From contig JAQCJA010000370.1 in the NCBI GenBank assembly GCA_027593305.1, forward strand, positions 1-5,164: 5,164 bases of DNA, read 5' to 3'. Below, piece by piece: positions 1-5,164 of the stretch. The notes below the pieces were generated by a model, which ran no database searches, had not been told where the DNA came from, and saw only the letters and a program-made list of their open reading frames with translations. Numbering within the stretch: the stretch's first letter is position 1; each line of letters starts with the position of its first letter. The DNA comes from a bacterium (lineage in GTDB: Bacteria > Latescibacterota > UBA2968 > UBA8231). A program made the position numbers and the translations under genes.

Positions 1-1005
1 CAGCAGCGGATGCGCACGGACGTGCAGTACGGGGTGAACATCTCGGACCTGAAGGAAGCCAACCAGCTGATGATCAAGTTCGGCCGTGGCTTCCTGCCCA
101 TCGTCGACGAGCGTGGCATCCTGCAGACAGCGGTGTTCAAGAAGGACCTCGACAAGCATCTGCAGCATCCGAACGAGTCGATCGACGCACAGAAAAGGCT
201 GCTGGTAGGCGCCGCAGTGTCGACCCATCCGGAGGATCGTGAACGTGTCCAGTGCCTGGCGGAACACGAGGTTGACGTGCTTGTCATCGATGCCTCCGAT
301 GGCCACACCCAGTACCAGCGGCAGATGGTCGAGTGGATCAAGGCCACCTATGAGGTTCCCATCATCGCCGGCAACGTCGTTACGGCACGGGGTTTCGAGT
401 TCCTCGTGGAAGCTGGCGCTGATGCCGTCAAGGTTGGTATGGGCATTGGCTCGGGGTGCACGACACAAGAGGTCAAGGCCACCGGTCGGGGTCAGGGGTC
501 GACGCTGCTTGACATCGTCCCGGCGCGCGATGCCCACGCGCAGAGCACCGGGCAGTACATCCCCATCATTGCTGATGGCGGCATTTCGGGGCCGGCAGAC
601 ATGTCCGTCGCTCTGGCACTGGGCGCTGACGCTCTCATGATGGGCAACTTCTTCGCCCGTTACACCGAGTCTGCGGGCAACCTCATGCGCAACGCTGCCG
701 GTGAAATCGTCAAGGAATATTGGATGGAAGGCAGCGCCAAAGCGCGCAACCATCGCCGCTATTCTCAGTTGAAGGATCTGTTCTTCGAGGAAGGGATCAC
801 TGGATATGTGCCACACCTTGGCTCGGTATCCGAAAAGCTTCCTGTGATTCTGCAGATCCTGCGTTCCACCTTCGCCACGGCGGGATGCCGGTCGATCGAT
901 GAACTGCATGACAAGGCGGTCCTGGAGATGCAGTCGCCCAGCGCCCTGCGTGACTCAGATGTGCACGACATGGTGGCGGCCAACATTGATCGGCAGATTC
1001 TGTAA
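1..1005 (+). CDS. guaB: IMP dehydrogenase, Tritrichomonas-type, 5'-truncated by window edge
   Basis: This enzyme oxidises IMP to XMP with NAD+, the committed step of GMP synthesis, in the cytosol. The frame is open to base 1, so ATG at 10 is probably internal. It is counted here as residue 1. Residues 1-57 are the end of the second CBS domain (GRGFLPIVDERG). The TIM barrel follows, with IDASDGH (94-99) at the NAD site and AGNVV at 120-124. The catalytic loop is VGMGIGSGCTT with nucleophile Cys150 (457-459), and ADGGIS lies at 188-193. The flap reads KARNHRRY, whose Arg250-Tyr251 match the catalytic Arg-Tyr dyad of the family. The GRGQ after the Cys loop, EYWMEGSAKARN, and the C-terminal HDM region align by memory with the T. 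foetus enzyme rather than the E. coli type. The C-terminus is complete, ending TAA. The downstream SDR gene starts 60 bp later, so co-transcription is possible but unproven. Function is confident; subgroup assignment is from recalled sequence. Confidence 0.95.
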   Translation, partial: QQRMRTDVQYGVNISDLKEANQLMIKFGRGFLPIVDERGILQTAVFKKDLDKHLQHPNESIDAQKRLLVGAAVSTHPEDRERVQCLAEHEVDVLVIDASDGHTQYQRQMVEWIKATYEVPIIAGNVVTARGFEFLVEAGADAVKVGMGIGSGCTTQEVKATGRGQGSTLLDIVPARDAHAQSTGQYIPIIADGGISGPADMSVALALGADALMMGNFFARYTESAGNLMRNAAGEIVKEYWMEGSAKARNHRRYSQLKDLFFEEGITGYVPHLGSVSEKLPVILQILRSTFATAGCRSIDELHDKAVLEMQSPSALRDSDVHDMVAANIDRQIL

Positions 1006-1030
1006 CCATTCGGATCGGCCGCCACTCGAT

Positions 1031-1050
1031 CCTGTGTTGAGCAACACAGG
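1031..1050 (+). promoter_or_regulatory. perfect 8-bp stem-loop upstream of first SDR gene
   Basis: CCTGTGTT (1031-1038), a GAGC loop, then AACACAGG (1043-1050) form an exact inverted repeat in the gap between guaB and the next gene. The last three bases are part of the AGGAG (1048-1052) that is the best Shine-Dalgarno candidate for that gene. In RNA the folded stem would partly hide it. No T-run follows on either strand, so it is not a standard intrinsic terminator. It could equally be a DNA operator, because it is an even palindrome of 20 bp. The symmetry is seen directly; any role is inference. Confidence 0.5.
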
Positions 1051-1065
1051 AGAAACGGCAGGATC

Positions 1066-1791
1066 GTGAAAGTCCTCCTTACCGGTGCCGCCAGCGTGCT
1101 GGGACGAGCCGTCACCCGTGCTCTGCAGCGTCGAAGACATCGACTCCGCCTGACCGATCGGCGTCCCGTGCGCTCTGCAATGGAGTTCGTTCAGTCGCAA
1201 CTCGGCCATGGCCGACAGACGGACGCGCTGGTAGCAGGAATGAAGGCGATCGTCCACATACCGGGGCCGGCCCGCCCTGCAACAGCCGATGCCGCCGCCT
1301 GGCTTGATGCCTGCACCCGCTGCACCTATAACCTGCTGATCGCCGCCGTCGATGCCGGCGTCCGGCATATGGTCTATGTCAGTTCGTTGGATTCATTTCT
1401 CGGGTACGATCCTGACTTTCTCGTATCGCCCAGCTGGCGTCCCCGCCCGACCACGGAGCCTGCTGTCATGGCGCCCATTCTGGGAGAATTCGTCGCTCGT
1501 GAATTCGCCCAGACCGCGCAGATACAGTTGACGATTGTCCGTCTTGGCCATCTCGTGGATGCCGAAACTGTGGGTGCTGAAGACGAACTGGATCCGGTGG
1601 CCATCGATCCGCGTGATGCTGCCGCTGGCATCACCGCTGCCCTGACCCAGACCGATACCGGCGAATCCTACCGCCTCTTCCATTTGCAGGGCGACTTCGA
1701 GGGTGCGCGCTTTCCCGCAGCCGGCCGTCGTCAACTGGAAGTGCAGCTTCAGCATGACTTCGGACGCCCGCGCAAACAGGGAGCCTCGTGA
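1066..1791 (+). CDS. SDR / NAD-dependent epimerase-like protein, probable pseudoenzyme
   Basis: This is a 241-residue Rossmann-fold protein of the extended SDR type. It begins at GTG 1066, which puts the first beta strand (MKVLLTG) at the N-terminus, and no other start lies in frame between the guaB stop and 1066. AGGAG at 1048-1052 is 13 nt upstream, which is long. Fold landmarks are TGAASVLG (6-13), the acidic LTD at 29-31 expected for NAD preference, VHIPG (63-67), the TYN/AAVDAG helix (87-98), VYVSS (103-107), LGEF (139-142) and IVRLG (157-161). Key positions are altered. The middle Gly of TGxxGxxG is Ser10, the FVQGD-type Asp is Gln45, and the YxxxK pair just before LGE is Ala133 and Pro137. 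Binding of a dinucleotide may persist, but ordinary SDR catalysis is unlikely. It is translationally coupled to an intact relative and may be its partner or a diverging duplicate. A binding-only regulatory or structural role is the alternative. Confidence 0.85.
   Translation: MKVLLTGAASVLGRAVTRALQRRRHRLRLTDRRPVRSAMEFVQSQLGHGRQTDALVAGMKAIVHIPGPARPATADAAAWLDACTRCTYNLLIAAVDAGVRHMVYVSSLDSFLGYDPDFLVSPSWRPRPTTEPAVMAPILGEFVAREFAQTAQIQLTIVRLGHLVDAETVGAEDELDPVAIDPRDAAAGITAALTQTDTGESYRLFHLQGDFEGARFPAAGRRQLEVQLQHDFGRPRKQGAS
1778..1783 (+). promoter_or_regulatory. ribosome binding site deciding the start of the second SDR gene
   Basis: AGGGAG lies 7 nt before ATG 1791. The frame also offers GTG at 1788, immediately before this ATG, but the spacing from GTG would be only 4 nt and ATG is the stronger codon. 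The site lies inside the end of the preceding gene, consistent with translational coupling. Confidence 0.6.
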
Positions 1792-2543
1792 TGAAAGTCT
1801 GCCTGCTGGGAGCCAATGGCTATCTGGGACCCTGGGTCGTGCAGGAACTGGAACGTTCCGGTGACTACGACCTGCGAATCACCGACGTCCGCCTGCCGGA
1901 CAACTCACCACACGAAACGATGCAAGTGGACGTCTCTGACCTGGATCAGGTGCGGCGCGCCGCAGACGGCTGTGATGTCATCGTCAACTGCTCCGTCCTG
2001 CGACCGCACCGTCAGATCGCCTGGGAGGTGAATACGGCAGGCACGTACAATGCCATGCGTGTCGCCGTCGATATGGGTCACGAGCGCATGATCAACACCG
2101 GACCCCACTTCACGATCACAGGCGAACCCTACCATACGTATGACTTCGGTATCGTCGAAGAAGTCCCTGCGCACGCCGGCACGAATCTATATGCTCTGAG
2201 CAAGTCTGCAGGTCAGGAGATCTGTCGCATCTTCGCCGACGAGTATCCCATTCACGTGCTCTGCATGCTGTTCCTAAATTTCCGCCGGACGGATCCCGGT
2301 GATCCCAGATCTGGTGCACAGCACGGACTCATCCCCTTTTCGGTCACCTTCCCTGACGCGGCCCGCGCCATCCGTTGCGCCCTCGAGGTCGACGTCCGAC
2401 AGTTGCCCTCACGCAACGAAGTGTTCTTTGTCACGACCGACCTGCCGCATGGCAAGTATTCCAACGACAAGGCTCGACGTCTGTTGGGGTGGGAACCTCA
2501 GGATTCTCTGGAGAAGTTCTACCGCAAGTCCCTCCAGCCCTGA
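1791..2543 (+). CDS. NAD-dependent epimerase/dehydratase family (extended SDR) oxidoreductase
   Basis: This is a 250-residue cytosolic SDR with intact motifs. GANGYLG (7-13) is the cofactor loop, and TD at 31-32 ends the second strand and suggests NAD rather than NADP. VDVSD at 46-50 is the adenine-side Asp segment, followed by IVNCS (64-68). VNTAGTYN (80-87) is the helix usually carrying a conserved Asn. YALSK (134-138) supplies the catalytic Tyr and Lys. The usual Ser of the triad appears to be replaced in INTGPH by Thr103 or a nearby residue. The C-terminus has the KARRLLGWEP signature (227-236) common in sugar-nucleotide epimerases and related uronate-type dehydrogenases. At 250 residues it is shorter than typical UDP-sugar epimerases (about 310-340), so a compact substrate domain and a non-nucleotide substrate are plausible. 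ATG 1791 shares its A with the upstream TGA. The substrate cannot be named from sequence. Confidence 0.9.
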   Translation: MKVCLLGANGYLGPWVVQELERSGDYDLRITDVRLPDNSPHETMQVDVSDLDQVRRAADGCDVIVNCSVLRPHRQIAWEVNTAGTYNAMRVAVDMGHERMINTGPHFTITGEPYHTYDFGIVEEVPAHAGTNLYALSKSAGQEICRIFADEYPIHVLCMLFLNFRRTDPGDPRSGAQHGLIPFSVTFPDAARAIRCALEVDVRQLPSRNEVFFVTTDLPHGKYSNDKARRLLGWEPQDSLEKFYRKSLQP

Positions 2544-2562
2544 AGCTGAACGCGGTTGCCTT

Positions 2563-2578
2563 GCCGCGCCGACGCGGC
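2563..2578. terminator. GC-rich hairpin between convergent genes, weak terminator candidate
   Basis: GCCGCG, loop CCGA, then CGCGGC form an exact 6-bp stem in the 41-bp gap between the second SDR gene and the oppositely oriented oxidoreductase gene. Position fits a shared bidirectional terminator. Neither strand has a T-run after the stem, so efficient intrinsic termination is doubtful, and in GC-rich DNA such a stem can arise by chance. Confidence 0.3.
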
Positions 2579-2584
2579 GTCGTC

Positions 2585-3604
2585 TCAGGTCTTCGGCAGG
2601 TCGACTCTGCGCCCCTCGCGCAGACTGGTCTGTACAGCGTCCGTGAAAGCCATGTATCGAACGCCATCGGCGAAGCTGGTATGTGTGACGGGCTTGGCGG
2701 CACGAATGGCATCGACAAAGTCGGCCTCGACGTTCCAGCCCCACTTCTTCTCCGGTGCCACCTGCAGTTCGGAAAAAGCTGCAGCGCCGATGGCAACGTA
2801 GGCCTTGCCCTCTTCCAGACGGAAGGCGCCCTTGGTACCGTGCATTTCGATGGAACCACCGCGGCCTCTGCCGGCGACGCTGCTGATGTGATAGACAGCG
2901 GCGGCGCCATTGTGTAGTTGTGACACAATGCCCAGGCTATCGGGCACGTCGACGGTCGCTTTGCCACCTGCACCATCGGGTCGCTCGTCGACAAAGGTTC
3001 TGGCGTGTGCCGTCAGCGTCTGATCGTGCCCGGCGTAGCGACGGACCGTCTCGTTGAGAATTCCCATGGACATGATGTTGTCACCGGACAACTTCCGACG
3101 CTGGCGCCAGTGTATGGGTGCCTCGGGGCTCCAGGCACCACTCAGGGCACTCACGTGGATCTCCAGCCAGTCACCGAAGACCCCGTCGGCGATCATTTCC
3201 AGCAGGGTGGGCTCGCTCTCCAGGTAGAACGGCGCCGGGACGATCATGGCCACCTTGGCGGACGTCTGCGACGCGGCCAGCATCTTCTGACCTTCGGCAA
3301 GACTCATCGCCATGCGCGCTTCGGTAAGGACATGTTTGCCGGATGCCAGGCTTGCCAGGGTGATGTCGCAGTGCAGATAGGGCCAGGTGCCGATGCAGAT
3401 GGCGTCTACGTTTGCCGCCTGTACCAGTTCCTGCCAGTGATCGTAGACATCCGAGATACCGAACTCGTCGGCCACTTTCTGGCCGGATGCCCGGGTTCGA
3501 TTGCACACGGCAATGACCTCGACGCCATGCAACGCCTGGAAACCCGGAATATGGCGACTCCGTGTATTGGCACCGGCGCCGACAATACCGATTCGCAAAG
3601 TCAT
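2585..3604 (-). CDS. Gfo/Idh/MocA family oxidoreductase with atypical EAR motif
   Basis: This 339-residue protein has the normal family length. The N-terminal Rossmann domain (about 1-120) opens with IGIVGAGANTRSRHIPGF, the GxGxx cofactor loop and HIPGF helix typical of this family. It continues with VIAVCNRT (30-37), whose strand-2 end lacks a strong acidic marker, and with YDHWQELV and VDAICIGTWPYLH (66-78). GKHVLTE (89-95) is the family's strand before the catalytic motif, but the usual Glu-Lys-Pro reads Glu95-Ala96-Arg97. The C-terminal domain (about 121-320) is the alpha/beta substrate and dimer domain. It includes GTKGAFRLEEG (256-266) and the closing FVDAIRAAKPV (296-306). Its usual DxGxHxxD segment reads SMGILNET (179-186), with no His or Asp. 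Family relatives oxidise or reduce sugars, inositols and similar polyols with NAD(P). This variant may use another catalytic residue or may not be a redox enzyme. It lies 22 bp downstream of the MlrC-like gene, so it is the second gene of that operon. Confidence 0.92.
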   Translation of the reverse strand: MTLRIGIVGAGANTRSRHIPGFQALHGVEVIAVCNRTRASGQKVADEFGISDVYDHWQELVQAANVDAICIGTWPYLHCDITLASLASGKHVLTEARMAMSLAEGQKMLAASQTSAKVAMIVPAPFYLESEPTLLEMIADGVFGDWLEIHVSALSGAWSPEAPIHWRQRRKLSGDNIMSMGILNETVRRYAGHDQTLTAHARTFVDERPDGAGGKATVDVPDSLGIVSQLHNGAAAVYHISSVAGRGRGGSIEMHGTKGAFRLEEGKAYVAIGAAAFSELQVAPEKKWGWNVEADFVDAIRAAKPVTHTSFADGVRYMAFTDAVQTSLREGRRVDLPKT

Positions 3605-3610
3605 GCGATC

Positions 3611-3617
3611 CCTCCTT
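3611..3617 (-). promoter_or_regulatory. strong Shine-Dalgarno for the oxidoreductase gene
   Basis: The minus strand reads AAGGAGG, a complete anti-16S match, 6 nt before the ATG at 3604. It fixes the start and shows that the second gene of this pair is translated independently rather than only by read-through. Confidence 0.85.
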
Positions 3618-3626
3618 GTTTGATGA

Positions 3627-5096
3627 TTACGGGCGGTTCCATTCGTAGAGCCTCTGGCAGGCCAACTGGTAACTGTCCTTGCCTCGCCCGATCCAGCAGG
3701 CGCCGCCGGAGTCGACTTCGATCATTCGCGGCGACACCGGCTCGTAGGCCGCACGTGGAGCGACGGCGCCTTTGGCCACCAGGATGTGCTGCTGCTCCGG
3801 GGCGATTCCGACGCTCTTGATCTGGTGTATGCTGTTGGGTGATTGGCGCTCGCTGTTGAGAACGAGAAGCCCCGTGCCGGCGCCCGAGGTTGTGCAGACA
3901 ACAGCAGTGGGTCCCTGGCTGTGACGGCGCTCGCCGCCGTGGCGCCGTTCGTGTTCCTCATAGAAGCCATCGCTGAGTGTCCGGACGATGCCCGTGATCC
4001 TCTGCGGTTCTCCGTGCGCGGAATCCGTTCCGGCGCCTACCGTCAATGTTACGCTGGCACCGACACCGGCGGCAAAACAAGCCTGCGCCGCCTGCGGGTC
4101 CCAGAGGGTCACGACCCAGCGATCGGCCCCCTGCCTGAGCAGTTGCTCGAGTATGAACGTCGAGTCACCGGCGGCACCACCGCCGATGTTGTCGCCAAAG
4201 TCGAGAAGGGTCACCGGATGCACGTCACTGGCCATGGCCAGGCGCACCGCCTCTTCCGGTCCGGGCACTTCGAGAAGCAGGCTCTCGCGTACCGCCCACA
4301 TCTCATCGGCGATCTTGCTGGCTTCGGCATCGGCTCGCTCCTGGGCGCCATCGGTGACAACCACAACGGAGGGTGCCATCCAGCCGACGTCGGCGTACTG
4401 ATATCCAGCCGCGATGGAGCAGGACAGAATTCCATCCTGTTTTTCCAGCTCCATGGCCCGGGCCATCAGCGGCTGCATAGGCGGCACGCTGGTGTTGTGA
4501 AAGTAGATGCTGAAGACCAACTCGGGCTTGGCCAGCGACATCTTCGGTCGAACTTCGCCGCGTACCATGCGCGCCAGGATGGTCGCCGCTTCCATGCCAC
4601 GTTCGCGCTGGTCCACGTGGGGATTCGTCTTGTAAATGATGAGGACATCTGCCGCCTCGATCAGTTCGGGAGGCACATTGGCATGGTAGTCATGGGTAAC
4701 GACGATGGGGATGTCGGGACCCACCTGCTGGCGCACGCGTCGTACCGTCTCGGCATCACCGTGGGGAAATCCTTCGACCACCATCGCTCCATGCAGAGCC
4801 AGCAGGACACCATCGATCTTTCCGGCTGCGCGGATCCCGGCCAGAATCCGGCCCACGATCTGCTCATAGGCGGCGGCGGTGACGGGTCCGGCAGGAGTCG
4901 CGTAGGCGGCCAGTGTCGGGCACAGCTGCATACCAAGATCCTTGGCGGCGGCGATGTATCCGGCGATCTCGTGGTACGTGTCCTGCTGCCGTGCCAGCAC
5001 CTGAGCCCCCTCGTGGATGACGAAATCGTCGAGAGTTGTAGGTTGGCTGGCGAAACTGTTCGATTCGTGGGCAAAACCGGCGACGGCGATTCTCAT
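3627..5096 (-). CDS. MlrC-like M81 family metallopeptidase (microcystinase C homologue)
   Basis: This 489-residue protein has the two-domain architecture of the MlrC family (N-terminal DUF1485-type and C-terminal MlrC domains). Landmarks are MRIAVAGFAHESNSF at the N-terminus, LLALHGAMV (98-106), VTHDYHAN (133-140), YKTNPHVDQRERG (155-167), GYQYADVGWMAPSVVV (231-246) and DNIGGGAAGDST (302-313). His102, Asp136, His138 and His160 are candidate metal ligands by motif, not proven. No signal peptide is visible, so it is probably cytosolic. The founder MlrC cleaves linearised microcystin and its tetrapeptide, but most homologues occur where no microcystin pathway exists and their amide substrates are unknown. 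ATG 5096 is preferred because AGGA (5102-5105) sits 5 nt upstream and the family starts with this strand. ATG 5099 and TTG 5117 are also in frame. It precedes the Gfo/Idh/MocA-like gene by 22 bp, implying one transcript and possibly one pathway. Confidence 0.93.
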   Translation of the reverse strand: MRIAVAGFAHESNSFASQPTTLDDFVIHEGAQVLARQQDTYHEIAGYIAAAKDLGMQLCPTLAAYATPAGPVTAAAYEQIVGRILAGIRAAGKIDGVLLALHGAMVVEGFPHGDAETVRRVRQQVGPDIPIVVTHDYHANVPPELIEAADVLIIYKTNPHVDQRERGMEAATILARMVRGEVRPKMSLAKPELVFSIYFHNTSVPPMQPLMARAMELEKQDGILSCSIAAGYQYADVGWMAPSVVVVTDGAQERADAEASKIADEMWAVRESLLLEVPGPEEAVRLAMASDVHPVTLLDFGDNIGGGAAGDSTFILEQLLRQGADRWVVTLWDPQAAQACFAAGVGASVTLTVGAGTDSAHGEPQRITGIVRTLSDGFYEEHERRHGGERRHSQGPTAVVCTTSGAGTGLLVLNSERQSPNSIHQIKSVGIAPEQQHILVAKGAVAPRAAYEPVSPRMIEVDSGGACWIGRGKDSYQLACQRLYEWNRP

Positions 5097-5124
5097 CATG
5101 ATCCTGTCTTTGGGCAACAGAAGC

Positions 5125-5160
5125 GGGGGTTATTGAGCGAATGGTCACTCAACAACCCCC
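5125..5160. promoter_or_regulatory. large imperfect palindrome upstream of the MlrC-like gene
   Basis: GGGGGTT (5125-5131) pairs with AACCCCC (5154-5160). After one mismatch (5132/5153) the arms continue TTGAG with CTCAA. After a second mismatch (5138/5147), GA pairs with TC around an ATGG loop (5141-5144). This gives 14 paired positions out of 16. It ends 28 bp before ATG 5096, so it lies in the likely promoter/leader. The minus strand after the stem reads GCTTCTGTT, only mildly T-rich. It may be an operator, a leader hairpin, or the terminator of a minus-strand gene beyond the window edge. The edge prevents a choice. Confidence 0.5.
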
Positions 5161-5164
5161 GGAT

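Noticed and set aside
10..12. ATG as the true start of the IMP dehydrogenase
   Set aside because: The frame is open to base 1, and a start here would leave half a CBS domain, so the gene almost certainly begins upstream of the window.
1031..1050. Stem-loop as a Rho-independent terminator of guaB
   Set aside because: The bases after the stem are AGAAACGG, with no T-run, so intrinsic termination is not supported.
765..1368. Minus-strand open frames opposite guaB's end and the first SDR gene
   Set aside because: They are antisense to clear protein families and show no family features of their own.
1486..1507. Repeated GAATTCG about 15 bp apart in the first SDR gene
   Set aside because: Short, in coding sequence, and explained by two similar Glu-Phe codon pairs.
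2431..2994. Minus-strand open frame of 187 codons
   Set aside because: It lies in another frame over the 3' part of the oxidoreductase gene and overlaps the end of the second SDR gene. No motif or ribosome binding site supports it.
3005..3820. Long + strand open frame of 271 codons
   Set aside because: It is antisense to two well-supported genes, crosses their 22-bp gap, has low-complexity Arg/Gly/Pro-rich composition and no recognisable domain. It is a GC-rich shadow frame.
3988..4401. + strand open frame of 137 codons opposite the MlrC-like gene
   Set aside because: It is Ser/Ala/Pro-rich, has no start context and is fully antisense to conserved MlrC motifs.
5097..5117. TTG 5117 or ATG 5099 as the start of the MlrC-like gene
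   Set aside because: TTG 5117 has no ribosome binding site and adds a non-family heptapeptide. ATG 5099 is only 2 nt from AGGA. ATG 5096 has 5-nt spacing and matches the usual MRIAVAG beginning, though 5099 is not excluded.

Overview
The window is GC-rich, densely coded bacterial-type DNA with short gaps, start/stop overlaps and Shine-Dalgarno sites. It carries five protein genes and no RNA gene, mobile element or CRISPR array that I can see. No feature pins down the phylum. Everything looks chromosomal, and the host is best described as an unplaced GC-rich bacterium, possibly known only from environmental genomes.

Left block, + strand, 1-2543: the 3' two thirds of an IMP dehydrogenase gene (guaB, 5' end cut by the window edge) is followed by two NAD-dependent epimerase/dehydratase-type short-chain dehydrogenase (SDR) genes. 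The IMP dehydrogenase belongs to the divergent group typified by the protozoan Tritrichomonas foetus enzyme. A 60-bp gap after guaB holds a perfect 8-bp stem-loop that overlaps the best ribosome binding site of the first SDR. The two SDR genes overlap by one base (stop and start share an A) and look like diverged paralogues. The first has lost the Tyr-xxx-Lys catalytic pair, the middle Gly of the cofactor loop and a usual adenine-binding Asp. The second keeps all of the main motifs.

Right block, - strand, 2585-5096: transcription runs leftward through an MlrC-like M81-family metallopeptidase and then, 22 bp later, a Gfo/Idh/MocA-type oxidoreductase. This pair is very probably one operon. The oxidoreductase has Glu-Ala-Arg where most relatives have the Glu-Lys-Pro catalytic motif, and it lacks the usual His/Asp residues of the second domain. 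A large imperfect palindrome lies just upstream of the MlrC-like gene at the right edge.

The two blocks converge at 2544-2584, where a small GC-rich hairpin is the only candidate terminator. guaB is purine-biosynthesis housekeeping. The other four genes look like an accessory set for catabolism or modification of a small amide, peptide or sugar-like substrate, but the substrate cannot be read from sequence. The most notable signals are two neighbouring oxidoreductases with degenerate catalytic motifs, one in each block, and the two palindromes placed directly upstream of the SDR pair and of the MlrC operon.
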